This document shows, piece after piece, positions 12,111-23,838 of a stretch of DNA of 64,000 nt. The stretch is from Agelaius tricolor (taxonomy: Eukaryota > Chordata > Aves > Passeriformes > Icteridae). Numbering within the stretch: position 1 is the first letter of the stretch; the number at the start of each line of letters is the position of its first letter. The position numbers and the translations under genes were made by a program. The stretch is taken from positions 4,154,418-4,218,417 of the forward strand of contig JALJCS010000028.1 in assembly GCA_023055355.1 (NCBI GenBank), in the 5' to 3' direction. The notes under the pieces are model-generated. The model was not told the origin of the DNA. It made no database searches and saw only the letters and a list, made by a program, of their open reading frames with translations.

Positions 12111-12470
12111 TGTGGGGATGTTTGAGGGTCCTCAGGGCAAGGGAGGAGATGAGAATCTTGACTTCATGTTTCAGAAGGCTGATTTATTATTTTATGATAT
12201 TATATTGTGCCATATCGTACCATACCATACCATTATCTTACCATGTTTTGTCTTATTATATTATATTAGTTTATATTATATTATTATATTTTTATATTAT
12301 ATTATATTTTATATTTGCTATACTAAAACTATACTAAAGAAAGAGAAAGGAGACATCAGAATACTAGAGAGGAATGAATAATAAAATCTCGTGACAGACT
12401 CAGAGAGTCTGACACAGCTGGCTGTGATTGGCCATTAATTAAAATCAATTCACATGCTGAACATGTTTGA
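12111..12470 (-). mobile_element. Truncated LTR, family C copy 3, minus strand
   Basis: The minus-strand 3' end matches the copy at 15636 (TGTGGGGAT at the plus-strand start, then the GAGTC/CATG block and AATAAA). Similarity ends soon after GGCCATTAATTAAAATCAATTCACATG, so the LTR 5' third is missing. Its AT-rich central segment is expanded into ATATT/ACCAT-type arrays at 12195-12320. The right boundary is approximate. Confidence 0.75.
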
Positions 12471-12681
12471 AAAATCAGGGTTTCTATTGGCTATACAAGT
12501 GCTAGTGCCAGTAGTATTTTGGAGGATGCTTCATGAGCTGGAAAATGTGGTATATTCAGTTGAAAATGTGTTATAACCAGTTGGGCCTGACTGAAGCAGT
12601 GCCCTGGCAGCCTCCTGGAATTTGCAGCTGGAGCACACCTAGCAGGGCTGTGCAACCTCATTCTTGGCCTGGCAGGGCAAA

Positions 12682-13016
12682 CATCTCACGGCATTTTTAA
12701 TTTTAGGGCACTGTTTTTAATTTCTTGTGTGGTAACCATAGTTCAATATGCTGCAAAGGCACTAGCAGTCCTTCTGAAATCTTCTCCTTTTAGCTGAATA
12801 TGTGGGTCTTTACTTGTCAGATATAGGTAAACCTTATAAAAGAAAGGCATCTCAGGGCATTTTTACTTTTAGAGCACTGTTTTTAATTTCTTGTGTTGTA
12901 ACCATAGTTCAATATGGTGTGAAAGCACTGGCAGTCCTTCTGAAATCTTCTCCTTTTAGCTGAATATGTGGGTCTTTACTTGTCACATGTAGGTAAAACC
13001 TTATAAAAGAAAGGCC
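12682..13016 (+). repeat. 166-bp tandem duplication, 2 copies
   Basis: CATCTCACGGCATTTTTA at 12682 recurs as CATCTCAGGGCATTTTTA at 12848, and the copies stay nearly identical through AAACCTTATAAAAGAAAGGC. A few substitutions separate them, so the event is not brand new. The unit contains a TATAAAAG motif. Confidence 0.92.
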
Positions 13017-13017
13017 T

Positions 13018-13690
13018 TGTAAAATCATGGCTCAGGCCTTGTTGCTTTGGCTAAGTATAGCTGGCCTGATGAGTTCCTGTGAGAAAAGAATTGGAACAGT
13101 GAGAATCAGCTTGCATATCAATCCATTCCTGTGGGAACTGATTGCTCCTGTGAGGAGAAAGACTCTTACCCATGAGAAATTGTTTTTTACCGAGGAGACA
13201 AATACGTAAACATCATTAGAGAGAAAAGTTTTGATGGACGTGTGCACCTATAGGAATGTGCCCCCTGTTGATGGAGTGACAAAACTCTCCTTTGCCCCCT
13301 CAAAAAGGAAATAAGCCCAGAAGTTTCTCTCCTCAATTAGGTGAAAAAAGCATCTCATAGGACCTGGGGGACTTCACCTCAAACTTAAGGATAGCTAATT
13401 GGACAGGAGCCAAAAAATTCCACCTGAGCAATTTACTAGAAAAAGAAGAGAAAGAAACCAATGGCTTTTGTGAGGTGTTTTACCAGGAGCAAGAACCTCT
13501 TGCAGCTGGCTCGGTTTTTCTCTGTAAAGAATTTTGTTATTTTGCCTTTTAATAAAAGCTTTTTGTTTCCAACACTACCACAGAAGCCATCCTGCTGATT
13601 TTATGCCTCCAAAGGTAGTTGAGCTATCTTGGGTGTGAAATAGATCTCCAAGAGCTTATGAGACCTGGCTTGAGGAGACCCCTATTTCAT
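13018..13690 (+). mobile_element. Possible LTR-like repeat
   Basis: The segment starts at TGTAAAATCATGG next to the 166-bp duplication and contains AATAAA at 13551-13556. Composition and layout resemble an LTR. No second copy exists in the window and no TSD is seen, so it may instead be unique sequence. Confidence 0.3.
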
Positions 13691-13830
13691 ACACTAGTCA
13701 TTACCAACCAATGAACTGAATTACAATAAGTTGCTGACCAATTGCCTTCTGATAACCCCATAACTGTGTGCAATAAAGATTTGGCATGGTGCACCAAGAA
13801 ACAGGTGTCTTTGTCTGCCTGTTTATGACA
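13691..13830 (+). mobile_element. Possible 3' LTR fragment, family G-like
   Basis: AATAAA at 13772-13777 is followed by a stretch ending CCTGTTTATGACA, the same terminal motif as the G LTR ending at 53525. Only the end motif and layout match, so assignment is tentative. Confidence 0.4.
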
Positions 13831-15635
13831 TTTACTTTTTTTCCTGGTCTTTTGTACAAAGGGTTCTTGTGCTATTTTCTGCTGAAGAGACAGCTGCATT
13901 GTGTTTACATGGACAAAAAGAGACTTTTTAATGTAAAAAGCTTAAAATGACTTTATTTTGCAAAGAGATATTTGACATGCCAAAAAGAAGGCAGTCTTAT
14001 GTCTGGGGTGATGGTAATTTATTTTCACTTGTTAAGAGTACAATATGAACTTGTTAATTTGATAGTGTATATGAGTTCTCTCTTTCTGTTTTAAAATATG
14101 ACAAATTCACCCCCAGACATCTCACAGTTACTGCTCAACATATTTTCATCTTAAAAATTCATTGTGGAAAAGGGGATTTGACTCAGATCCATCTGGTGTA
14201 GAATTCATATCTCCTCATCCATAATGCTGCAGGAATTTGCTGAGGTCCTTTATGAGCAAGGCACAGGTACAGACTGTGTCATTGATTAACATCTCTGAGT
14301 CTGCTGTCAGGGCAGGGAGCAATGAAATTCTCATGTGGAGCAATACACTGGCACATGCACAGGTCTTCTGCCAGTCCATTTGCCTGGGGTGTATATCTCT
14401 CAACTGCCACATTAAAATTGTAATGCCTGTATAACAAGTCCTGAAATTGCAGCCGTGGGCCATATTCTTTTTGTCTTCCCAGTGTTCTGTTTGGATTCAT
14501 TCCCTCTGCCAGTGTAGCCAGAATGTAAATAAATGCTCCCTACCTGGCAGGTGCAGAAAGGTTGGATTTGCGTAGAGGGGCCAGTGTAAATTTCTCCTGT
14601 TTGTATTCACTTCTCCAACTGGGAGTTTCAAGGCAGAGATAAATGTCAGCTGGAAATAGCACTTCAGTGTTAGCAGTTAATCTCCTCCTGCCATGTCCCT
14701 GTGTGCTGCTCTTTACCACACACATCAGCCAATCTCCTCTTGTGAGAGCCTCTCATCACTGCCTGTTCTGTTGGTGCTTTGCTCGCAGTCTGGACTTTCT
14801 TTTCATGTTTTCTCTTCGTGAATTAAGCTCTTCTCATCTGCTAAGTCACTCTACTGAAATGGCTGTGCTGAAACAGTGTGCTCCTGGTTTTGTTCTGTGT
14901 ATGGTTCAGTGTCTCTGCCCTCTGCTCCTGAGCCCACATGGGTGAAGAACCACAGAGGTTCTCTTCTATGTGGTTCATCACACAGCAGTCTTGCTCAGGA
15001 GCTGTTGGCTCACTGGGGATGCTGCTGCTGGAAAGAAGAACGAGAGCCTCATGGGTGATCAAGGTTTTCAAGTCTTTGATCTGGACACTCACTCAAGGAT
15101 GTGCTGCTGGTGCATTCTGTCACATGTCAGGCTCTAATGGTGGAAAACACTTCAGTCAGTGAGAGCAGGGACTGCCTCCTCACTCCTGCTTCCCCACATC
15201 CCCTGCTTGTAAGTCCCCCTGGCTGTTAGTGCCCTCTAGGAGGCAGAGGTCTCTTTAAAGACTCTATTTTTCATTACCACCTCTCTGACATTTTTTCAAG
15301 TGTCCCCTGCTTAATTTGGCTGTTCTTGATAATCTGCTCTAGCTCTGGTTATTTTTTTCCTCATTTTCTTCTTCCACCTCTTCTCTTTCACAGACCCACA
15401 GCCATTGCCCTTACAGCAAAGCTGTATCATAGCTCAGTTCAAACCAACCCTTTTCTTTGTCATTTGAGCAGCCTACATCGCTTTGTTTGTACCAAACAAA
15501 GACACTTTTAAGTGTTCCTTGATTTAGCCTGGCTCAGACAGCAGCTCTTCTCACTGCTTCCAATGAGATTTAAACCAGCCCATAACAATGAGGCCCATAA
15601 TGCCATCTCCCTCCTGCTTTGCCCATGTGCCACAG
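13831..15635. other. Unique non-coding sequence, 1.8 kb
   Basis: No repeat family or gene recognised. Open frames of up to 100 codons lack domains and splice context. Confidence 0.55.
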
Positions 15636-16059
15636 TGTCACCGTGATATTCTCTGAAAAATCCTCTTTGCCCAGGATTCTCTCCTGGGAGGCTGAGAAGC
15701 CTCAGAGAGGAACGAAAACAACAATTATCCAATTTCTGCTCCTGTTTTTGCTGCTTTGGAATGTGGCTTGGACATTGGTTGCCAACAGGTGAATGTTTGA
15801 TTGGTTCCATGTGAATTGTTTTAATTTAATGCCCAATCATGGTCCAGCTGTGTTGAGGCTCTGAGGAGTCACGAGTTTTTATTATTCATTCTTGTTGAGC
15901 CTTCTGATGTATCCTTTCTCTTTCTTTAATATAGTTTGAGTATAGCTATAATATAATATAATATAATATAATATAATATAATATAATATCAGCCTTCTGA
16001 GAACATGGAGTCAAATTCTCATCTCTCACCTCATCCTGGGGCCCCTCACAATCCCCACA
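15636..16059 (+). mobile_element. Solo LTR, family C copy 2, intact with TSD (ERVK-like)
   Basis: It begins TGTCACCGTGATATTC and ends AATCCCCACA, 424 bp. Perfect 6-bp direct repeats CCACAG flank it at 15630-15635 and 16060-16065. A (TATAA)n expansion at about 15946-15990 lies just before the shared GAACATGGAGTC block. The 6-bp TSD is typical of ERVK/class II integration. Confidence 0.93.
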
Positions 16060-17046
16060 CCACAGGGATCCTGTTTTCCAAGCAGCCACCTGGTCCCTGT
16101 TTTTTCCAGCTGCCTCTGTCCTCAGTAGAGTCCCCACCTCCTCAGGAGTTGTCTCCTGGCTGGTCTAAACCAGACTCTTCTGTACCCTTGGGATAAGCTG
16201 TACAATTGTTTCAGCACTTCTCCAAGACCAGTTTAGCCCCTTCATGTTGGCCTGTGATGGGGGATGGCTTTCTGCTCTCTTTCTCCCCTTCTGTAATGTG
16301 TTAAAAAATGCTGTTTCAGGCAGTCTCTCCAGGGCTGCTATTGCTACTTTCAGTAAGAGGGAGGAGATGAAAGAAATATATCAGTAATTTGGTTCTAAAT
16401 CACTTCCCCACAAAAGCCAGCGCTGAAGGTCACTTGTAATGAAGCTGTCACACGGGCAAGGCTCACAATCAGGCAGAGGAAAAGGAAAATGAGGCTGGAG
16501 ATGAGTTCATGGCAATCTTGACTCAATTTCATTGAGGTGCAGGTGTTTGGATTGGAGTTTGGGATATTAGCAGGAAGGTCAGGACAGAGAAGCTGCTCGT
16601 GTGGGGTTTATCTGCAGTGCCAGGAGAGGCTGCAGAGCCCTTGGTGGTGCTGAGCCCAGAGTGTGTGAGCTGGGTCACTCCTCGAGGGAAGGGGGACATT
16701 GTGCCCTGCCTGCAAAGCACCTGGGCACAGATTCACCTCCTCTGAGAATTGCATGGGGGTTTGAATCTCCAGCTTGGAGGCTCCAGATCCCCTCCTGCAG
16801 CAGTGTGTTAACGTGCAGAAAAGGAGCCCTGATCCTTGCCAAAGCTACATGGAAATGTCTTTTGTGGTATATATGAGCAGCCTGTCCTCCTGTTGTCACA
16901 GAAGCCTCTCCAGCACAAGCACCACGTGTGGCAAGCTGGACTGGGAGGAGGAGCTGAGGGCAAAGGATGCTGTGATGATTTTTCCATTGTGTGGGGATAC
17001 ACTGGTGTGGCTGTGCTGCAAAAAGAAAGGCAGGCAGAGCATGAGC
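16060..17046. other. Unique non-coding sequence
   Basis: No gene or repeat recognised in about 990 bp. The 142-residue minus-strand frame at 16675-17103 runs into the neighbouring LTR and has no domain. Confidence 0.55.
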
Positions 17047-17429
17047 TGTGATGGTGTTCACAGGGGTCTGAGGATGAGGGAAGAGATGAGGATCTGACTC
17101 CATGTTTCAGAAGGCTGATTTATTATTTTATGATATATAATATATTAAAACTATGCTAAAAGAATAGAAGAAAGGATTTCATCAGAAGGCTAGCTAAGAA
17201 TAGAATAGGAAAGAATGACAACAAAGGCTTGTGGCTTGGACTCTGTCTGAGCCAGCTGGGCTGTGATTGGCCATTAATTAGAAACAACCCCATGAGCCCA
17301 ATCCCAGCTGCACCTGTTGCATTCCACAGCAGCAGATAACCATTGGTTACATTTTGTTCCTGAGGCCTCTCAGCTTCTCAGGAGGAGAAATCCTAAGGAA
17401 AGGATTTTCCATAAAAGCTGTCTGTGACA
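17047..17429 (-). mobile_element. Solo LTR, family B copy 1, minus strand (ERVK-like)
   Basis: Plus-strand reading runs from TGTGATGGTGTTCACAGGGG to GTCTGTGACA, 383 bp. Flanks ATGAGC (17041-17046) and ATTAGC (17430-17435) are a 6-bp TSD with one mismatch. On the minus strand, AATAAA precedes the AAACATGGAGTCAGATCC block. Confidence 0.9.
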
Positions 17430-18808
17430 ATTAGCCTCAACTAAGAGGGAAAACTGTCTTTGTCCTTCTTGGGACACCAGACATAACTGTGAATGTCCAA
17501 TATCCAATAGGGATACCACTGCTGTGTGCAAATGGGAGAGGAGTGGGGTGGAGGAAGCTGCATCCCCTTGGATAATTGGGTTTTCCTTGGTGAATGCAGG
17601 GAGGCTGAGCAGCTGGAGGCTGGCAGGCAGCGTTTGCTTCTGCTGAGCAAGTGTGTTCACATAGAGCTCACAGAGATGTTTATGGCTGAGGAAGGGTGTA
17701 AATCTCATTGGATTCAAGTCCTTGGTGGGTCATTATTCCCTCCTTTTTCTGTCTCCTCTCCCCCTGCCTTCCTGGCCTGTGTATGAGCCATGGTTCACAG
17801 TCTATAAATGAATGCAATGCTGTGTTTAATGTGGAGAGACACCTCATAATCAGGTGAGGCAGAGAGTGGGAGGTGAGGCACAGGCTGGGGGCAGCTTGCC
17901 AACTCCTGCTCCTTCCCACTGCAGTCAGCCCCTGAGTCTCCTATCACACTCATCTGTGGGAAGCTCATTTCTTCCATTTCCCCTTAAAATGACTTGTAGC
18001 CTATAAAGCCTGAAGCAGGACAGCTGTGTGCTCAGAATCCTAAAAGGAGAGGGTGGTAGGATGCAGGGAAGGACTCCATGCCACTGTAATCCCACATGAC
18101 TCCAGTTTGCCTTTTACAGCTTATGAGGCTATCAAAGCTCTCACTTAATTACCTTGCAATCAATCTTCCTTCCTGTTCCTTATGCTTCAAGCCAAGATTA
18201 GCAGTATTTTTATTCTTGAGGCATCAGGAGAATTTCCAGCTCACAAGAAATCACAGCCAACCCTCAGGAACTGGTCCAGGTTTGTGTGTAGGGCTGCATT
18301 CCTGCTGCATGGCTGCAGCAAAAGTGTGGGGCAGTAAAGCTGGGGACATCTGGGCTTGCAAGGTGTTGTTTGGTTTTGCAGGATGAAGTTTTGAAGGATG
18401 TTCAGTGAAGGTTTTGAAGGATGTTCAGTGAAACATCCTGAGCCCAGAGAGGCAGATGGGGACCAGCTGAGCTGACAGGGCTCTCACAGTGGCCTCTGTG
18501 GCTCTCACAGTGCAGTTACTTGTCCCAAGGCATTACAACAGGGTGAGCAGAACACACTGAGTCATTATGGCATTATCTCTTCATTACCCACAAAGTGCTG
18601 TTCTAGGGTGGGGAGGAGCACGGGAGAAAGACAGAGAGGAGGGAAATGGTTCATTAACTGCCCAAAGGAATCCAGCTGAACATCTCTTTCTCTTAGAAGA
18701 GGCTCTGTCAGCACCCAAAAGGGACATTCATACCCCTGCACCAACTAACACAAATGCAATGCACATCTTGGATGCTCCCATAGTGCAAGAACAGCCATCT
18801 TTCCTTCC
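17430..18808. other. Unique non-coding sequence between inverted B LTRs
   Basis: No gene recognised. It includes the 23-bp duplication at 18388. B copy 1 (minus) and B copy 2 (plus) flank it as an inverted pair. Confidence 0.55.
18388..18432 (+). repeat. 23-bp direct duplication
   Basis: GTTTTGAAGGATGTTCAGTG occurs at 18388 and 18411 in perfect tandem. Confidence 0.9.
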
Positions 18809-19204
18809 TGTCACAGGCATCTTTTATGGAAAATCCTTTCCTTAGGATTTGTCCTGAGAAGCTGAGAGGCCTCAGGAGCAAAATGTAACCAATGGTTATC
18901 TGCTGCTGTGGAATGCAACAGGTGCATCTGGGATTGGGCTCATGTGGTTGTTTCTAATTAATGGCCAATCACAGCCCAGCTGGCTCAGACAGAGTCCGAG
19001 CCACAAGCCTTTGTTATCATTCTTTGCTATTCTATTCTTAGCCAGCCTTCTGATGAAATCCTTTCTTCTATTCTTTTAGTATAATATTATATAATATATC
19101 TTTTAATATAATATATATCATAAAATAATAAATCAAGCCTTCTGAAACATGGAGTCAGATCCTCGTCTCTTCCCTCATCCTCAGACCCTGTGAACAGGGT
19201 CACA
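18809..19204 (+). mobile_element. Solo LTR, family B copy 2 (ERVK-like)
   Basis: It starts TGTCACAGGCATC and ends GAACAGGGTCACA, about 396 bp. Body landmarks are GCAACAGGTGCATCTGGG, TAATTAATGGCCAATCACAG, an AT run with AATAAA and ACATGGAGTCAGATCC. No matching TSD is visible. Confidence 0.88.
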
Positions 19205-20569
19205 CACAAGTGTTGGCAGAGTGTGCTGACACCAGGGCCAGGTGGCATTTCTTGAACAGGACTCCTTTCTTGGGAGCCAGGAAGCTTTTCAGTTTGCCTG
19301 TTATTCTGGATGAAACATGAGAAGCAAACTCCCAGTGGTCTCTCAGCTCACCCAGAGCTGCTGGACTCTGCCTGCACTGACTGCAGCACTCTATCCCTGC
19401 TGCCCTTCCTTCTCAGACATGGATCAGGAAGCCTTTAACTTGTTTACTCTATGCAGGCCCCAGCCTCACAGATATCTTGCTGGACAATATTTCAACAAAA
19501 AGCATTTGGCAAGATTTACGGGGCTGTTGCTGCCAACTGTGGACTGTAGAAAGTAAAAAATCTCCTTTCTTAGGTAGTAAAATGTAAAATGAGACCAAAT
19601 TTCTTTCCAGGATAAGAATCATTATGTCTGACAATGCTGTAAAACACATGGTGCTACAGCAGGGGGGTGAGAGACAGAGTAAATGCTGCCTTTAGAAATC
19701 TTCATTGCAAAGCTGGGATGTGTGAGTCATTGCAAAATAGGAGAGAAAGGGCCTTGGGTGTAGAGAGTGTCCCTTCTGCCTTTCTCTTCTCTGAAGGAAC
19801 TGGAAATCCCTTTACAGGCTTTGCAAAGATTTTCTGAAACTGATTTTAAATTCATTCAGCTGAATGGGAGGGAAAGAGATCTGCACTCCCCTGATACCGC
19901 AAATGCTGCTATTTATGTGGGAATTCTGATCCATGTGGGGAGGAACTGCATCAGTGGCCCCTTGCTTCTGCCCTGCTTCTTCCTCAATTTTGGAGATCTC
20001 AGACTCTTTGCTAAACGTGCAACAGGACCAGTCCCCACTGGCTCTAAAACTTAACATTTAACATTAACATTTGAATACAGCAACTGCTGCAGAATAGGGA
20101 AGTGGCATTCACATAAAGCAGTCACTGCCAGTCAAAGGCAGAGTGTGAAAGACAGAGCAAAAAACAAAAGAAAAGAGGTGAAAAGGCCACACTGAGGGCA
20201 GTAGTTTCTTGGTTTCAGTGTAAAATCCTTTTATTTCCCCTGGTTTTCTCACATGGTATCGCCCTCTCTGATAAGGAACCTGCTCTGGGGTTTATTCTTT
20301 ACTGTGCAAACTTGTCATGTCTGTGTTTAATGAAGTTTAATTATCTTCTGAGATTCAATGAATAATTATAAATCTCCTCAAGATGCAATCACAAGCACTC
20401 CATGGTTTATTAACAGTGGGAAATCAATTGTAATTCACCTAATGCCTCTCTCCTGACCAGCCATATGCTTGTCACTCCTGTGCACTTTGCTGTTTCTCCC
20501 TTATTTCAACACCAGGGAATACATTCATCTATTTTTCTATGAAACAAGGTATAGTTTAGGGTCGGGGAA
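19205..20569. other. Unique non-coding sequence
   Basis: No gene or repeat recognised. AT-rich sequence at about 20330-20430 has several TAATTA/AATAATTA-type motifs and might be regulatory, untested. Confidence 0.55.
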
Positions 20570-21292
20570 TGTTGAAGATTGCAATGCAAGATGTTTTCAA
20601 TTCCCATCTGTATGGCAGATTATCTTTGTCGAGTGGGCAGTTTGCCTCATCTCTCTCTTTGAGTGACCACATTCACACCTCCCTGGGAGGGGACACTGCT
20701 GATAACAGCTATTGAATGTCACTGCATGGCTGATAAGAACTACAGCATCCCATTGGCAGATGTGAGCCCAGAGGGAGGAGCCAAGCATTCCTACCTGGAT
20801 ATAATCTGGAGATTCTGGAACACCAGCCAAGCATTCCTACCTGGATATAATCTGGAGATTCTGGAACACCAGCACAGCTTCTGCACTGGATTGCCCAGAG
20901 GAACAGCAGCTGCCTCTTGCCCTGGATCTTCAGAGGCAGAGACTGCACCTTTCTCCAGGATCCCTGCTCCAGCAGAACCAGCCCTGGCACTGCAGGAGGG
21001 CTGAGCCACAATTCCAATGGGACTGTGCCAACAGCCTGACCCACAGGGTGTCAGGTTGTGTTCTGACTCTGTCAGTGTTGTTCTAGTGCACTGCATTGTT
21101 TATTTTATCCTTTTATTTTTTTCCTTTCCCTATTCAAGAACTGTTATTTCCTGCTCCCATATTTTTGCCTGAGACCCCCTTAATTTAAAATGTATAGCAA
21201 TTCAGAGGGGTGGAGAGGGTTTACATTCTCCATTTCAGGGGAGGCTCCTCCTCCCTTAGCAGACTCCTGTCTTTCCAAACCAAACCAAGACA
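20570..21292 (+). mobile_element. Solo LTR, family A copy 4, with perfect TSD
   Basis: It starts TGTTGAAGATTGC and ends AACCAAGACA, 723 bp. Perfect 5-bp TSDs GGGAA are at 20565-20569 and 21293-21297. It has two 46-bp units (20780 and 20826). A 4-bp duplication near the 3' end gives CCAAACCAAACC. Confidence 0.94.
20780..20871 (+). repeat. 46-bp tandem repeat, 2 copies, inside LTR A4
   Basis: Units begin GCCAAGCATTCC at 20780 and 20826, the same unit as at 731 in A1. Confidence 0.9.
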
Positions 21293-23138
21293 GGGAATTG
21301 TGGAATATGGAAAGTGGGAGCTGAGACAGCAATGTTTTATATAAGCCTACCAGTGAGCTTTGTCTCATGCTGAGGGTGCTTTGGGGATGTCAAGAGCTCC
21401 AGTGTCCTCAGCCAGAGACACCTCTGAGAGTGTAGTGGCTCCCACAATGGGAATCATCTGACTGTATACATCTTGTTTTCCTCTCAATCTGGTCTTCAAT
21501 GTGAATTCAAATAACAGTTTTCCCTGTTGGAAGCCTCCAGAGATCTGTGAACCTTTGCACTGTTTGAAGAGTTTATTTTTGTTGGGACTAAAAAGGCTGG
21601 AGATGACAGCCCTGGCACAGGAAGCAACTCAGTGCTATCAAACTTTCCAAAGAGCAGGCAGCATATGAATCCAGCTGCACACTCATCCTGCAGTGACCTT
21701 TCTAATTGAAATCTTTAACCTTTCTGCACAGTTATAGATACAAATTTTTACTGAATGCAGAAAAGGTGGTTGTTTCAAAAAAAATTTAATAAAGGTTAAA
21801 AGATTGAAAAATAAAAGAAAATGAGACAGAGAAAGAGGGATGGAAATCAATGCAGCTGAGTTGCAGTTTCCAGCAGCCCCAGGAGAGCTCTGCAATGAAG
21901 ATGACATTTCCATACAATTGACATTTCCAGGCTGGAGCAGTCTTCTAATTTGCAGCTGCTTGTGTGCAGAGACCACCATGAAGAGGATCATTAGTTTTTC
22001 ATATTCATCAAATGGGATTTTATTTCCCCCCCATCCCCACACACCTCACATCTCCTTCCCAGAACTGGCAGAAGCTCTCAACTCTGCCTTTTCTTAACCT
22101 TTTGTAGGAGTGATCTTTGCCAACCTCCTGATTTTTCAGCTCTCTGTGGAGTTTAGTAGAAACAAGAACTTGCTTTTTACTGGAAAGATGGATGGGAGCA
22201 ATGGCTCTTGTGATTTCTGCTTTCAGTTTTGGGAGTGAGCTTTTTGTCTCTTTTCATTTATTTCTGTGTTTACTCTTTGTGTTTACAGCTCTTCTTGGCA
22301 GAAGCTGCTGCACAGCACCACAAGGGCTCCTGGCAGAGCAAGGTTTTGTGGCTTTCAGGGTCTGCAGGCTATAATTGGCTTCCAGCATCCTACACTCCAG
22401 TCCTTCATGGGTGATGCTTCCTCCTTGTCACAGGCTGCTGTGGAGCAGAGCAGCTTGTCTTCCAGATTGTAGAAATTTTTCCCAAGTGCATGTAAACTGG
22501 GGATGGGTGCTCAATGACACTTCATTGCTTTCAATCTGCTTGATTCAATTTAGATGAATAGAATGTGCATCTTCAGCTGAATTATTCCTCTTTAATAAAT
22601 TTGTTGCTGCAGTGATCAATTGGCACATACTTAACAAACAATAACTATCTTATTAAATGGGAATGAAATGCAAATGCAATCCAGATTTGTTTAGATCTGC
22701 AGCAATGAGTTATTGCAGCCATTGCAGTGGCTGTCCCTGGGTACAATTATTGGTTATATTATTGGTGCTGCCCTCCAGGGTAGTGTTGAACCCATGTTTC
22801 CTGTGTGCCTGGAGCCATGGGCAGTCACCATGGGCAGAGCTGGATCAATTCAGGCAGCAGCTGGTGGCCAAAAGGCACAAGGGCTTTTATTGCCCTCTAA
22901 TCCTGGAGCTTTCCCACAGGAGCACTTCAGAGAGCACAGAGATCAAGGTCAGCCCTTTCTATTCACTTCTTGCCAACAACACTGTGTCTTCTGTCTTTGC
23001 CCAAAGCCATTCCCAGCCTTTGTCCCAGTCTGTCTTCACACTGGGTTGGTGTTGCTGCTTCACCTCCCTGGACTAAAGGCACAGCTGATCTGTGAAACTG
23101 TGTCCTGTCAGTGCCCTGTCCTTCACTGCAGCTGTCCC
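21293..23138. other. Unique non-coding sequence, 1.8 kb
   Basis: No gene or repeat family recognised. Frames of 139 and 163 residues at 22657-23204 include the adjoining TGGA tract and lack domains. Confidence 0.55.
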
Positions 23139-23194
23139 TGGATGGATGGATGGATGGATGGATGGATGGATGGATGGATGGATGGATGGATGGA
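23139..23194 (+). repeat. (TGGA)14 microsatellite
   Basis: Fourteen uninterrupted TGGA units over 56 bp, probably highly polymorphic. Confidence 0.95.
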
Positions 23195-23302
23195 AGTGAA
23201 CTAGAAGTGCCAGCAACTGGCTTTGCCAGCAGTCGGAAAATGTTATTGTCCTGTTCAGTTGCACTGTGGAATAGGATATTGGATTAGATAACAGAGATTA
23301 GA

Positions 23303-23838
23303 TGTTGGGAAGGATGAAAGTTTGACAAGAAAGTCTCACAGATATGTGTGCTTGGCAGAAAGATTTTTAAATGTAGAGGCTGATGAAGGAATAGAGATGG
23401 AAGCAAGTTTTGATATAGAAGAAAAGAATTGCTGAGCCAGTCTCACTGGATAACCAAGGAGGCAAAGGGTGTGTGAGTTAGAAGGGGTTTTTATGGCTTA
23501 GAGCAAAGGATAAACCCACCTCAAACAAGAAAATGTTTTTACCAAGCAGAAAGAGAGCACAGGCAAACAAGGCAGCAAATGGTGCAAGGAGAAAAAAGGT
23601 CTCAGAATTTCCCACTGCAAGAAAACTGAAAAACAACTTCTAGCTTAAACTGTAATGTACTGACTTGCAGTGATTGGAGAACAGTAACATGAATATGGTA
23701 ATTATAGCAGTTATGATGGGCTATAGAGAATAGTTAAGGTATAGATTGGTTCTACTGTATTAAGATGCTCAGCAAAGAAAAGTCTAGAATGCAATGTAAC
23801 CAAAAAGAAAAGTCTAGAATGCAATGTGACCTAAACCA
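23303..23838 (+). mobile_element. LTR, family E copy 2, 3'-truncated
   Basis: It starts TGTTGGGAAGGATGAAAG, as in E1, and matches the reverse complement of the 26308-26993 copy through GACCTAAACCA. The final ~150 bp carrying the poly(A) signal are absent. A 30-bp duplication (AGTCTAGAATGCAATGT at 23781 and 23811) is private to this copy. Confidence 0.78.
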
